DNA of 46,357 nucleotides, taken from positions 1 through 46,357 of the forward strand of contig CAJXZM010000026.1 of assembly GCA_913063125.1 (NCBI GenBank), in the 5' to 3' direction. This stretch comes from an uncultured Gammaproteobacteria bacterium. GTDB lineage: Bacteria > Pseudomonadota > Gammaproteobacteria > Pseudomonadales > Ketobacteraceae. The position numbers and the translations under genes were made by a program. Under the pieces are notes generated by a model. It was not told where the DNA came from. It worked only from the letters and a program-made list of their open reading frames with translations, and did no database searches. Shown here one piece after another: positions 9,931 to 19,374 of the stretch (position 1 is the first letter of the stretch; every line of letters begins with the position of its first letter).

Positions 9931-11466
9931 ATGAAAAAACTAGTCATGTACACACTATTAGCTTTCAGCTTTTCTTCGCTAAATGGTTGTTATTGGGAAA
10001 ACTTTTCCAAAACAGAAAAAGTGGAACCCTTGCGTTTAACCGCACCAAATAGCATTGAGACGCTCATTGATGAAGTAAGGTCTGCAACTGAAAAAGGCTT
10101 GCGCATTCGCATGACCGGTTCTGGGCACTCCCACTCTGACGTTGCCATAACGGAAGATATCTTATTGCGCCCAATTCAACTCATCGATGTACTTGAAATA
10201 GATCGCCAGCGCCTTTATGACCCTGAAGAAACGCAACTGGTACGTGTTGAAAGCGGCATAACCATTCGCAAATTAAATAGCTATCTAGACTCCCAAGGGC
10301 TAGCCCTACCCAACATGGGCGGTTATGACGGACAAACCATCGTCGGAGCAACGGCAACCGGAACCCACGGTTCTGGATTACAGCATGGCCCTATGTCATC
10401 TCAGATCATCAGTTTACAAATAGTCATTGATGATGGCCGTGTACTACAAATAGAACCAAGCGATGGCATTACCAATCCGGATAATTTCCCGGGGATTTTA
10501 GAAGAAAACGCTGATATTGGCGTTGAACTCATTCAAAACGATTCCCTATTTAACGCTGCAAAAATCAGCATTGGCTCTATGGGTATCGTATATTCTGTTG
10601 TATTAAAAACTGATAAAAAGTTTTGGTTGGAAGAAATTCGCACGTTATCCTCATGGGAAGAAGTAAAAGCACCAGATGGGTTTCTAGACCGGCTGATTCA
10701 CGGACTACCGTTGGACGATGGTGACGTACAACCAGAATATTATGAACTACAGTACAACCCCTATAAAGTAGGTGGTGAACGCTCAATGTTGATTACCAAA
10801 CGCTACAAGTCTTACGAATCACTTCCTATTGATGTCGATCGAGGCCAGCCCGGTACTTCGCAGCTATCAGGACTCATCACATTATTGGAAAAACCCCTAA
10901 TTTGGATTGTTGATAATTTCCAATTTATTGCCCCAATCTTAGTCGAGCAATCCCTAAAGTCCCAAGCCGATGATAGCTATAAAAATGTCAGTTACAAAAT
11001 TTTTAATATTGGCATAGTTAATCATACCGATGCCTACGCAATGGAAATGGGGTTTGATCTTAGCGAATCGATAGCAGCGATCGAGCGTTCATTTGAATTG
11101 GGAGAGCAACTAAAGGAGGACGGCATCGTTCACAGCGCCCCTGTGTCCATCCGATTTGTCAAAGCCGCAGATGAATTAATCGCGATGCAACAAGGTAGAG
11201 ATACCATGATCCTTGAATACATTATGATTAATGGCATTAAAGGTGATAGGGAGCTGTTTGATACTTATGCGCAAACATTAATGGAGGAGTTTCACGCTCG
11301 GCCACACTGGGGTTTAGATTTCAAACTACTACAAGGGTCGGAATGGGCAAGTATATTGTTCCCTGAATGGGAGCAATGGGTGCAACACTATGAAACAATG
11401 AACCCCAATGGTACCTTTGATGGATGGGTCACAGATCGTTTAGATATTTCGATGAACCCTCGATAG
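9931..11466 (+). CDS. FAD-linked oxidoreductase lipoprotein (VAO/ALO family)
   Basis: A 511-residue lipoprotein: the signal peptide ends in the lipobox SLNGC (C20). It has an N-terminal FAD_binding_4 domain with GSGHSHSD, where H66 sits at the position that carries covalent 8-alpha-histidyl FAD in aldonolactone/alditol oxidases. PNMGGYDGQTIVGATATGTHGSG-type residues (about 128-149) form the rest of the FAD site. The C-terminal part has RPHWG (457-461), the signature of the D-arabinono-1,4-lactone oxidase (ALO) domain. Members oxidise sugar lactones, alditols or, in related VAO enzymes, sterols. Here the enzyme would sit on the periplasmic face of a membrane, which is unusual. The CXXCH-bearing giant protein just upstream could be its electron acceptor (inference). 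It is followed 53 bp later by an SDR gene on the same strand. Confidence 0.82.
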   Translation: MKKLVMYTLLAFSFSSLNGCYWENFSKTEKVEPLRLTAPNSIETLIDEVRSATEKGLRIRMTGSGHSHSDVAITEDILLRPIQLIDVLEIDRQRLYDPEETQLVRVESGITIRKLNSYLDSQGLALPNMGGYDGQTIVGATATGTHGSGLQHGPMSSQIISLQIVIDDGRVLQIEPSDGITNPDNFPGILEENADIGVELIQNDSLFNAAKISIGSMGIVYSVVLKTDKKFWLEEIRTLSSWEEVKAPDGFLDRLIHGLPLDDGDVQPEYYELQYNPYKVGGERSMLITKRYKSYESLPIDVDRGQPGTSQLSGLITLLEKPLIWIVDNFQFIAPILVEQSLKSQADDSYKNVSYKIFNIGIVNHTDAYAMEMGFDLSESIAAIERSFELGEQLKEDGIVHSAPVSIRFVKAADELIAMQQGRDTMILEYIMINGIKGDRELFDTYAQTLMEEFHARPHWGLDFKLLQGSEWASILFPEWEQWVQHYETMNPNGTFDGWVTDRLDISMNPR

Positions 11467-11519
11467 TTCCACCTTAATCACACAAGCTGATACACGATTC
11501 TAATGCCGGAAGAAATACT

Positions 11520-12356
11520 ATGAAAAAACCAATGCAATTTTCACACCGTTGGATCCTAGTAACAGGTGCATCTTCCGGTTTAGGAAAAGCAATTGCCATT
11601 CAACTGGCATCAAAGCATCAGGCTAATCTTATTCTTGTGGCTCGTCGGCTAGAAAAATTAGAAGAATTAAAGCATTCATTGGAGGAAAACTATTCCGTTC
11701 AGTGTAAAACCATTGCCGCCGACCTTTCAGATATCAACAATATTGAGCGTATGTTTCGGGAAAGCATTCAAAATCAAGAAGTCTACGGTGTCATTCTAAA
11801 CGCAGGCATCACCTATTTTGGCGAACATCAACAACAACCCTGGGATAAGTTCGAGCAGCTACTAGCGACCAACGTTCGCGGCATTGTAAAAGCAGTGGAA
11901 CTGTACCTTCCCTATCTTTCTGAGAAGTCCCAGGAGGGAAGTATCATGCTAGTCAGTAGCGTTGCAGGATTATTACCCGTTCCGTACCAAGCCGCGTATT
12001 CAGGTTCAAAAGCGTTTATTACACATTACGGTTTAGCGCTCAATGAAGAGCTAAGGGGTGAAAATGTTTCATTAACCGTATTCTCCCCTGGAGGCATAGC
12101 AACAGAGATGACCCATAGCAGTGGGCTCGCCGCGCAGTTTGAGGGAAGCTCTCTATTACAATCACCAGAGCAATGCGCTATCGAGGCAATCAAGGCCATG
12201 GAGTCTCGCCAGGCTTTATATGTACCGGGGTGGATTAACCGCTTACAAGTATTTGGCGCACGATTGTTGCCACGCTCTTTACTCATTTTTTCAGCCGGAA
12301 GCATCTACCGCAAAGCGTTAGCGGCAAAACGTAACAGCCAGAAAAGTCCCGAGTAA
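11520..12356 (+). CDS. Short-chain dehydrogenase/reductase (SDR)
   Basis: A classical SDR of 278 residues in the cytoplasm. The cofactor motif TGASSGLG lies at 15-22, and ARR at 41-43 suggests an NADP(H) preference. NAG is at 94-96, the catalytic Ser is S147 in LVSSVAG, and the YxxxK pair is Y160 and K164 in YSGSKAF. The PGGIATEM segment then closes the active site. The substrate is unknown. Related SDRs reduce or oxidise hydroxyl groups on lipids, sterols or sugars. It is the last gene of the operon with the c-haem giant protein and the FAD lipoprotein, which suggests a shared pathway. A Rossmann fold with a short C-terminal basic tail (KRNSQKSPE) is seen; no membrane anchor is evident. Confidence 0.9.
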   Translation: MKKPMQFSHRWILVTGASSGLGKAIAIQLASKHQANLILVARRLEKLEELKHSLEENYSVQCKTIAADLSDINNIERMFRESIQNQEVYGVILNAGITYFGEHQQQPWDKFEQLLATNVRGIVKAVELYLPYLSEKSQEGSIMLVSSVAGLLPVPYQAAYSGSKAFITHYGLALNEELRGENVSLTVFSPGGIATEMTHSSGLAAQFEGSSLLQSPEQCAIEAIKAMESRQALYVPGWINRLQVFGARLLPRSLLIFSAGSIYRKALAAKRNSQKSPE

Positions 12357-12535
12357 TAGACAATACTCTCACCTTGTAGATTATGGTTACGTTGTTTTGC
12401 TAAAATCAATCTGCTTATATAGTGATACATCTAATCCACAGCAGCTTTTCTCAAGAACGAATTGGCTCATGTAATAGCCTGTAATAACAAATCAAAAACA
12501 CCTTAACTAATCTACTTTTGTGCCCAAAGTTAAAA

Positions 12536-12558
12536 GCGCAGAAATTGAATTTCTGCGT
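12536..12558. repeat. Short perfect hairpin downstream of the SDR gene
   Basis: A 10-bp stem: GCGCAGAAAT (12536-12545) pairs with ATTTCTGCGT (12549-12558), one pair being G-U, with a 3-nt loop. There is no T-run on the plus strand. On the minus strand the stem is followed by CTTTTAACTTT. It may end transcripts or act as an mRNA 3' structure. Confidence 0.4.
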
Positions 12559-12758
12559 CAACTTCTCTGTTGTTGGTAATATATGCTTTAGCGTATCACT
12601 ACTAATCCCCAGTGGAACTTCAGTAAAAGTTTGCATGTCAACTTGTGGTTTCAAATTTGGCATTCTTCCATTCAAGGGATTAAGGCTACGGTATATGCCA
12701 ACGACGATCCATTGAGGACAAGATTCGTCTGGGGTTCTTGCTAAGCATTAAGGTATTT

Positions 12759-12803
12759 AAAGAAGCCATCTCCACTATTTGGATATGGATTTGGCTTCTT
12801 TTG
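12759..12803 (+). terminator. Probable rho-independent terminator
   Basis: AAAGAAGCCA (12759-12768) pairs with TGGCTTCTTT (12792-12801) around a 23-nt loop that can itself pair weakly (TCCA with TGGA). The right arm ends in a T-rich stretch. It is the best terminator candidate between the SDR operon and the kinase gene, although it lies 400 bp past the SDR stop codon. The arms are symmetrical enough to work on either strand. Confidence 0.45.
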
Positions 12804-13015
12804 TATGCGGATATAAATTATAAATAAACACTACCACCCCAGTTTCAATCATCAGTCGACAGCGCATAGAACTTTCCTTCGGTGAAATTTCAACCGCTCA
12901 TCAAATAGGAATTTATTTTAGATAACGAGTTCAATGATTCTATTCAGACATTTATATTGTGGAAATTTTCGTATCACTAACCGATAAGGCAGAAAATTTT
13001 CATAGCAATTCCAAT

Positions 13016-13044
13016 TTGACGAATCACGGTATAAACCCTAGACT
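13016..13044 (+). promoter_or_regulatory. Predicted sigma-70 promoter for the kinase unit
   Basis: TTGACG (13016-13021), a 17-bp spacer and TAGACT (13039-13044) fit a sigma-70 promoter. Transcription would start near 13051 and leave a leader of about 94 nt before the ATG at 13145. The leader includes a run of eight G (13069-13076 region). Pattern match only. Confidence 0.4.
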
Positions 13045-13144
13045 CCTTCGATAACTAATTAGGTACTTGGGGGGGTACGGTTCAAATACAGATGAGAAAA
13101 GTGAGGCAACGTTTTCCACTGATCTCACAAGGATAACAATAATA

Positions 13145-16100
13145 ATGAGCATGCAGTGGTTAGCAGTTCCAGAAATGGGCTCGTATTTTCGGTCAGATGA
13201 GTACGAATTGCTCGGTAAAATTGGCCAAGGTGGCTTTGGCCATGTCTACAAAGCTAGGCGACTGAATACAGATCAGATTGTTGCAATCAAATTTTTAATC
13301 CAGAACCCTGAATTCAATGCCAATAAAAAAAGACGTTATATCCAGCGATTCGAACGTGAAACACAATTATGTAGTCGGTTACAACATCCAAATATCGTCC
13401 GCCTGATAGATAAGGGCCGCTGCGATGATCTCCTATATGCAGTATTTGAATATGTTGATGGTCAATCATTAAAAGAAGTATTGGCCGAATCTGGTGCATT
13501 GCTCCCTGTCGACACGGCTGAAATGATGTCGCAAGTACTGGATGCTCTTGCACACGCTCATGAGCAAGGCGTGATTCACAGAGATATTAAACCTGCCAAT
13601 ATTATGCTGACAAAAGTCGGTGCCAAGACCTACGCTAAAGTCTTGGATTTTGGTATAGGTACGTTGGTCAACGAGGCTCGCCACCTAGATCATAAAACAA
13701 TCACCCTTACACAAGAAATACTGGGCACTCCATCTTATAGTGCACCGGAACAGTTGCGAGGAGAGCCCCCCACCTGTAAAAGTGATCTTTATGTTTGGGG
13801 CCTGGTGTTTATAGAATGCTTGACTGGTCGACCTGCTATCACAGGATCGAATCTCGCGTCCATTTTTCATAAGCAGCTTAGCCCCACCAATGTACCCCTG
13901 CCCACAGCCGTTGCAGGCCACCCCATAGCGGCCTTGTTAAGGAGGGTGTTGCATAAAAACACCCATGAACGAACAGGCCATGCTGCCGAAGTCTACAACG
14001 CATTATCGCAGATCAATTTTTCAGCATTAGTGGGGGAAATCAATGTAAATCAGACGATAGAAACATCAACAAATAACATCATGGAAATGCATGTCGATAA
14101 TGATAAAACGCAGATTAATGGTGATCGATTTCTTTACACAGGACAAGCTGAGCGTAAGCAAATAACTGCAATGTGTATTTGTGTCAGCGTGAGATCTGCC
14201 ACAGATAAAGACATTGATCATGAAGTGACTGATGCCTTGCATCTGGATCAAAAAGCTCAGTGTGTTGATACTGCAATCCGTTATGGTGGTTTCCATGTCG
14301 GTACTTTGGGAGGTACCTTACTCTTCTATTTCGGTTATCCGGTGGTCAGTGATAATGACAGTCGGTTGTGTGCCCGTACAGCATTGGACATTATCAGCAG
14401 TTTACATAAACGCAATTCTCTGCTCGAGCAATCACAAGGGGTCGTCGCAGAAGTACAGATTGGTATTCACTCGGGCATTGTTACATCCTACGCCGACATG
14501 ATCCCTGAAGGTGAGACCCCGCATATCTCAATGGAATTAGCGCGCCATGCCCTACCCAACCAAGTGTTGTGTTCAGATAACAGTAAAAAAATACTCAACA
14601 CTTATATTGAGTTTGAGCCCAACGGGGAAAGATCAATCGGCATGAGCACCAAGGAAATACCGCTTTATTTACTCACCGGTGAGCGCAAGGTTGAAGCTTT
14701 CGGCTTCCTAAGGTCGAAACGCATCAACCATGATTTTATCGGGCGTGAAGAAGAGCTATCAGCCCTGGTTAATTCACTAGGTCACGATGACAGTTCAAAT
14801 GAAAAACGAATCCCTCCAAAAACCACGCATGTATACGGTGAAGCTGGCATCGGCAAATCAAGATTGGTCTTTGAATTAAGAAAGAGAGCACGGAATTTCA
14901 CCCACTATGTTGCTCAATGTTTGCCCGAACATAAAAATAATGCGCTCTATCCCGTTCTGAACGTACTCAGATATAAATACTCCTTGGACGCAATAACCAC
15001 AGCGGTAGCCGTCAAGAAGCTAAGAACTAAAATTAGTACGTTAAATGAAATAGACGAAAAACAAGCTATCCCGGTACTCTGCTCATGGTTAGCTCTACCG
15101 TTACCTGGAGATATATCACCGACGTTCCATACTCCCAATAGTCAAAAACAGATTCTATTTGACGTTTTGGTTGCACTTTTAACCCTTCAAGAAAGTAACA
15201 AAAATGATGAACCAAGTCTTTATATATTTGAAGATACCCACTGGGCCGACCCAACCAGTATAGAGTTTATCGCAAGACTTACAGCCTGCGAAACTCTTCA
15301 TAAAGGGGGTCATGCGTTCATTAGCACCTCAAGGAATGCGTTACCAGCAGCGCTAGTAAATTCGAATTTTAGAACGATTGAATTACGTAAGCTAAGCCAG
15401 AAAAAAACCGCCGAGCTGATTGTCACTCTTTTTGATAAACAAAAGTTATCTCCAAATATGCTGAATGTTGTGGTGGCGCGTACAGACGGCATACCGCTAT
15501 TTATAGAAGAATTGATTAATATGCTCAAGCAACAAGGACTTGTGCACCGTCTAAATGGGCTAGTCGATTTTGTAAACCCAGGCAAGATTGATGAAATACC
15601 GAATAGCTTACGGGAATCACTGCAGCAGAAACTAGATTCATTGGTTTACGCCAAGGAAACTGCACAATTGGCCGCCGCCATAGGCCGTGAATTTAACTAC
15701 GAATTGTTGACAAGTGCATCCAATCGTAGTGAAGAACAAGTACAAACGGATTTAAATGAGTTACTTGAAACTGAACTGATTTACATACAGCGTAAAGTAG
15801 AGGGTAGTCGTTATATTTTCACACATGCGCTGGTTAGGGATGCTGCCTATGAGAGCATGGTATTGGAGGCAAAAAAAGCTGTGCACAACGCAGTAGCGGG
15901 CATTCTTGAGCGACAGCAGAACATTGCTAGCGGACATGAATTACCGTTGATTGCCCATCATCATAGCGAAGCTGGGAATTCCGAAAGCGCCTATCGATAC
16001 TGGTTTCAGGCCGGGCAGTATATTACGAAAGTTGGCGCGAATGATGAGGCATTACATCATTTTGAAAAAGCACTTGAGTCACTGCATGTACAGAAGCTAT

Positions 16101-17077
16101 CAAATCTCGAACCAGAATTAGCCAAACAACTCACTCAAAATGAAATCGAGCTACAATGTGCTTTGGCGGTATGTAATATAGAACTTAAAGGTTATGCAAA
16201 TGACATAGTCAAAGAACACTACTCTCAAGCCCGAGAGTTATTTAAAAAAATCAATACCAGCGCGGACATGATCCCAATTTTATGGGGGATAGGTTGTTAT
16301 TTTATGGTTAGGGGCGAGTTTCTAGAGGCGACAAGTACGGCAGAAGAGCTCTTTGATGTAGTTAAGCTAATCCATGACCCAGTAACCAAAATTGACTTCT
16401 TTGCCCAAAAACATTTGGTCGCTGGTGTATTTCTTTGGCAGGGGAAAATCAGAGAATCTATCGACATTTATGAAAGCAATATTGCCAACTATAATTTTGA
16501 CTTGCATTCTGAGGTCGTAGCAAGATATTCCTATGATTTAGGTATTGCGGAAATGAGCTACTGCGCATTGGGGTATGCTCATATGGGTAACACTGTAAAA
16601 GCGCGGAAACTTTCTCAGAAAGCGCTGAGCTACGCAAAAAAATCCCAACATTTGTATACTTTGACGCATGCTCTATGTCGAGGGGCCAAAATTAGTATTT
16701 TCCTGAAAGACTATGATACAGCTGAGTTACAAATAGAGAATGCTTTGTCTTTATCGGAGGAAAATGATTTTTCTTTATGGAATTCTGTTGCCAAAATCAT
16801 TAGCGGTTGGCTTAAATGTCAATTTAAACCACCGTCCTACCAGGAAGGTATACAACAAATCAAAACGGGCATTGAATCATATAGAGATTCCGGAGCAGTC
16901 GCCAATCTCTCTTGGTATCTTGCCTTGAATGCCGAAGCGTTGGCCCTTAACGAATATAACCTATCAAAATCTAGAAAGTTTATTGAGGAAAGCATACAGA
17001 TGGCTGAATCATCGGGAGATATATTCTTTTTGGAAAATGCAAAAAAAATACGAAGCACTATTTACGAAATGAGCTAA
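13145..17077 (+). CDS. Ser/Thr kinase - degenerate cyclase - STAND ATPase - TPR signalling protein
   Basis: I choose the ATG at 13145, with AAGGA 11 nt upstream, rather than the upstream TTG at 13067; the product is 1310 residues. Domains: a Hanks-type kinase (about 20-300) with GQGGFGHV at 27-34, K49, E72, HRDIKPAN from H145, DFG at 168-170 and a later APE, all intact. Next is a class III cyclase homology domain (about 335-520). Its two metal-binding Asp positions are changed: the usual FADxxG strand reads CICVSV and the LGD turn reads LGG. Catalysis is therefore unlikely. The STAND-type ATPase follows from about 530, with Walker A GEAGIGKSRL near 565 and Walker B LYIFEDTHW near 692. TPR-like helical repeats run from about 950 to the end. 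Such proteins are cytoplasmic signal integrators. The downstream genes and the nearby FHA protein are plausible partners, because FHA domains bind phosphothreonine. Confidence 0.9.
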   Translation: MSMQWLAVPEMGSYFRSDEYELLGKIGQGGFGHVYKARRLNTDQIVAIKFLIQNPEFNANKKRRYIQRFERETQLCSRLQHPNIVRLIDKGRCDDLLYAVFEYVDGQSLKEVLAESGALLPVDTAEMMSQVLDALAHAHEQGVIHRDIKPANIMLTKVGAKTYAKVLDFGIGTLVNEARHLDHKTITLTQEILGTPSYSAPEQLRGEPPTCKSDLYVWGLVFIECLTGRPAITGSNLASIFHKQLSPTNVPLPTAVAGHPIAALLRRVLHKNTHERTGHAAEVYNALSQINFSALVGEINVNQTIETSTNNIMEMHVDNDKTQINGDRFLYTGQAERKQITAMCICVSVRSATDKDIDHEVTDALHLDQKAQCVDTAIRYGGFHVGTLGGTLLFYFGYPVVSDNDSRLCARTALDIISSLHKRNSLLEQSQGVVAEVQIGIHSGIVTSYADMIPEGETPHISMELARHALPNQVLCSDNSKKILNTYIEFEPNGERSIGMSTKEIPLYLLTGERKVEAFGFLRSKRINHDFIGREEELSALVNSLGHDDSSNEKRIPPKTTHVYGEAGIGKSRLVFELRKRARNFTHYVAQCLPEHKNNALYPVLNVLRYKYSLDAITTAVAVKKLRTKISTLNEIDEKQAIPVLCSWLALPLPGDISPTFHTPNSQKQILFDVLVALLTLQESNKNDEPSLYIFEDTHWADPTSIEFIARLTACETLHKGGHAFISTSRNALPAALVNSNFRTIELRKLSQKKTAELIVTLFDKQKLSPNMLNVVVARTDGIPLFIEELINMLKQQGLVHRLNGLVDFVNPGKIDEIPNSLRESLQQKLDSLVYAKETAQLAAAIGREFNYELLTSASNRSEEQVQTDLNELLETELIYIQRKVEGSRYIFTHALVRDAAYESMVLEAKKAVHNAVAGILERQQNIASGHELPLIAHHHSEAGNSESAYRYWFQAGQYITKVGANDEALHHFEKALESLHVQKLSNLEPELAKQLTQNEIELQCALAVCNIELKGYANDIVKEHYSQARELFKKINTSADMIPILWGIGCYFMVRGEFLEATSTAEELFDVVKLIHDPVTKIDFFAQKHLVAGVFLWQGKIRESIDIYESNIANYNFDLHSEVVARYSYDLGIAEMSYCALGYAHMGNTVKARKLSQKALSYAKKSQHLYTLTHALCRGAKISIFLKDYDTAELQIENALSLSEENDFSLWNSVAKIISGWLKCQFKPPSYQEGIQQIKTGIESYRDSGAVANLSWYLALNAEALALNEYNLSKSRKFIEESIQMAESSGDIFFLENAKKIRSTIYEMS

Positions 17078-17148
17078 TTTGGAACATTCAATCATCAGGC
17101 TTGCTATAAACTTAAGCTCCCTATTACTGACACGTTATAAGGCGCCCC

Positions 17149-18654
17149 ATGATTTTATCCACTGCATACGAGAATTTATGTATGAGCATAAAGACAATTA
17201 TTTTCGCAATCATTTTACATTCTATTTTATTAACTGAAACTATCGCAGACAACCTTCAAGATCAACTACCAAGTAACTCTTGCTCAGCTGGCAACATGAT
17301 CACCCCAGAGCCATGCTTTACTGGCAGCGTATCCGCTGGTGGCAGCGGGAATGAACAAGGTTTCAGAAACTATGGTATCACGCAATTTTATGCCCTGAAT
17401 TGGCCGTGGTTAGAAGGGAGTGCGGGGGTGCCAAATATTAAAACAACACCAAAGGGAGACCAAATAAGTGTTTGGCAAACATGGAGAACAAAAAGCAGTC
17501 TATATTCACACAAGGAAAACCACAAACACCCATCGCTGCCTAAGAATCATCAAAGTTTTATAGATAACCATGCGGATGTTCCCTATAGCAAACATATCGA
17601 ATTTTTACAAAACACATCACTACCAACAGGAGATGATCAAAAACTAATTGATCAAACGGATAATCCGATTTACTTCCAAATTCACATGAATAATGTTGCT
17701 TATCAGGATTTAATGAAAGCCAAGAAAAAAAACAAGGTTAACGTTACACTACCCTACGTTGAATTTACCGTAGGTTCGGGAGATATTATAAGGGGAGCCA
17801 TATTTGTTAAGTCTGCCTGGCGAATAATTACCAACATGAAAACAGCACACGCCAAAATGTACCACCGCTCATTCGCTTGTATTGAAGACAAAGGTGCCAA
17901 CACTACTGAATGTAAAATGGAAGTTGTTGGTTTGGTTGGATTGCATATTGCAAGCAAAATCAACCCCATTAGTGGGTTTTCTTATAAAGACTGTAATAAG
18001 ACCGAAGGTAAGGAAACCTGTTTAAACAAAAATGCTATCGAATGGTCGTGGTCTAGTTTTGAGTTTATTTACAACGCTCCCGTCGTCAGAAATGAAAAAG
18101 ACTTAAATAACGTAGAAAAAAATGCTCCCTGGGGTCTTTTTAACACAGGAGAAGCAGTGGAAAAACAAATTAGGAGTAACTGCTTTGATAAAAAAGGCGT
18201 GCTACAGTTATCCAAACAACACTGTACGCTTAACGACTTTGATTCCAACAAAAAAGAAGCAGCAACAATTATTCGATTTATGAGCGACAATAGAAATTAC
18301 AAACCAGAGAATTTAGATGCGAAAGTTTGTCGTGATCCAGTTGAACCGTTATCTTCATTAGATTACTCAACTTGCAACATCATAACGGCTTATTCGGAAA
18401 AAGAAGAAAGTGTATGGAAAAATTACAGGTTCATTGATGTCCAATGGATAGATCAGTTAGGGTCGATCAATCCTGAGTACACTTCTAAACAACCAGACCA
18501 AACAATCATTAGAAATACATCCCTTGAACCATATAGCAGAATAAAAACAGTTGACAATTCGGGATGCGTCAATTGCCATCGTAATGCAGTCAAAACAGAT
18601 GCCATTTTTTCTATCGAAGATTTACCCAAACCAAACTCGAATAATGGAGAATAA
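17149..18654 (+). CDS. Exported protein with a single CXXCH haem-binding motif, family unknown
   Basis: A protein of 501 residues from the ATG at 17149, which has AAGG at good spacing; an ATG at 17182 also gives a clean signal peptide (MSIKTIIFAIILHSILL). The only recognisable motif is GCVNCH near the C-terminus (C473-H477), consistent with covalent haem c in the periplasm. The rest is Trp/Tyr/Asn-rich with several Cys residues and segments such as QFYALNWPWLEG, GDQISVWQTWRTK and IRFMSDN. I do not know the family. It lies 71 bp after the large kinase gene and one base before the next gene, so the three are probably co-transcribed. It could be a cytochrome-like electron carrier or a redox sensor; neither is proven. 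Confidence 0.75.
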   Translation: MILSTAYENLCMSIKTIIFAIILHSILLTETIADNLQDQLPSNSCSAGNMITPEPCFTGSVSAGGSGNEQGFRNYGITQFYALNWPWLEGSAGVPNIKTTPKGDQISVWQTWRTKSSLYSHKENHKHPSLPKNHQSFIDNHADVPYSKHIEFLQNTSLPTGDDQKLIDQTDNPIYFQIHMNNVAYQDLMKAKKKNKVNVTLPYVEFTVGSGDIIRGAIFVKSAWRIITNMKTAHAKMYHRSFACIEDKGANTTECKMEVVGLVGLHIASKINPISGFSYKDCNKTEGKETCLNKNAIEWSWSSFEFIYNAPVVRNEKDLNNVEKNAPWGLFNTGEAVEKQIRSNCFDKKGVLQLSKQHCTLNDFDSNKKEAATIIRFMSDNRNYKPENLDAKVCRDPVEPLSSLDYSTCNIITAYSEKEESVWKNYRFIDVQWIDQLGSINPEYTSKQPDQTIIRNTSLEPYSRIKTVDNSGCVNCHRNAVKTDAIFSIEDLPKPNSNNGE

Positions 18655-18655
18655 A

Positions 18656-19270
18656 ATGAGTAAACAATCATTGATTAATGATCTATGTTGTATGCAATTA
18701 TTATATGCACAGGCAACAGAGCCAAGCCTAAGAGCAATGACCAATAGTTTATACCCGGAGTTACAAAGCAAACCAGAAGCAAGAAAGAAGCTACGAGATT
18801 CATATTACATTCCTAACTCAAAAGTACCCATAAGATCGACTGAGGTTACAATGAGCAAAGATTATGCAGACAATCTCGTACAAATAAGTGGTGCTCCCGC
18901 CGCAAATATTTTGGTGAATCAGACTTTGGGAGAAGTAGCATATCGCTGTGCGTTTAGTAAAGACCGACAGGCGCCATTCGTTCTGGCCGCCGGTGAATCG
19001 GTTCCTGCAGGCGCCCCCACATTAGATGAACAACAACAACAAAGTTTAGTATTGATTTTATGGCGTTTAGCATTTGATGACGACAAACGCCAATCCGTCA
19101 ATAACGCAAAAGATAAAAACGAAAAAAGTGGTGCTTTGCTTGATATAGAAGTTGATGGTCAGAGCCTCAACCAGGATACCTGTGATTGGTTAGCAGGACA
19201 ATTGGTTGATGCTAAGATAGTTGATATTAAGAACTTTCTTGGTTTCTATCTATACAAAGCAACTTGGTAA
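18656..19270 (+). CDS. Hypothetical protein, 204 aa, coupled to the CXXCH protein
   Basis: The start ATG at 18656 has GGAGA five bases upstream and follows the previous stop codon by one base, so translation is probably coupled. The longer in-frame ORF from 18551 lies within the upstream gene and is not preferred. There is no signal peptide, membrane segment or family I recognise. The sequence is helical at the N-terminus (LINDLCCMQLLYAQATEPSLR), and contains a Gln run (DEQQQQSLVLILWRLAFDDD) and a globular C-terminus ending in LGFYLYKATW. It probably stays in the cytoplasm. Linkage to a kinase and an exported haem protein is the only hint to its role. A strong terminator follows. Confidence 0.7.
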   Translation: MSKQSLINDLCCMQLLYAQATEPSLRAMTNSLYPELQSKPEARKKLRDSYYIPNSKVPIRSTEVTMSKDYADNLVQISGAPAANILVNQTLGEVAYRCAFSKDRQAPFVLAAGESVPAGAPTLDEQQQQSLVLILWRLAFDDDKRQSVNNAKDKNEKSGALLDIEVDGQSLNQDTCDWLAGQLVDAKIVDIKNFLGFYLYKATW

Positions 19271-19374
19271 CTTATAATCAGTTTGAAACAATGGTATTAG
19301 AATGTGAGACTTTCAGACCATATGATCCAGTAAGATAGTCTCGAGTCTTTTTGTGTTGTTTTTGTATGACACAC

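Larger units (their letters stand above)
12357..13015. other. Intergenic region without a supported gene
   Basis: About 660 bp between the SDR gene and the kinase promoter. Short open frames on both strands (12451-12675 minus, 12518-12715 plus) overlap each other, lack ribosome binding sites and show no family resemblance, so I do not call genes. The region holds two hairpins, listed separately, and is AT-rich towards the kinase gene. Confidence 0.5.

Noticed and set aside
12451..12715. Overlapping small open frames on both strands after the SDR gene
   Set aside because: They overlap each other, have no good start signals and resemble no family; a transposase remnant was considered but no motif was found.
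14150..14710. Active adenylate/guanylate cyclase call for the kinase fusion protein
   Set aside because: The homology is clear, but both metal-binding Asp positions are substituted, so an active cyclase is not supported.
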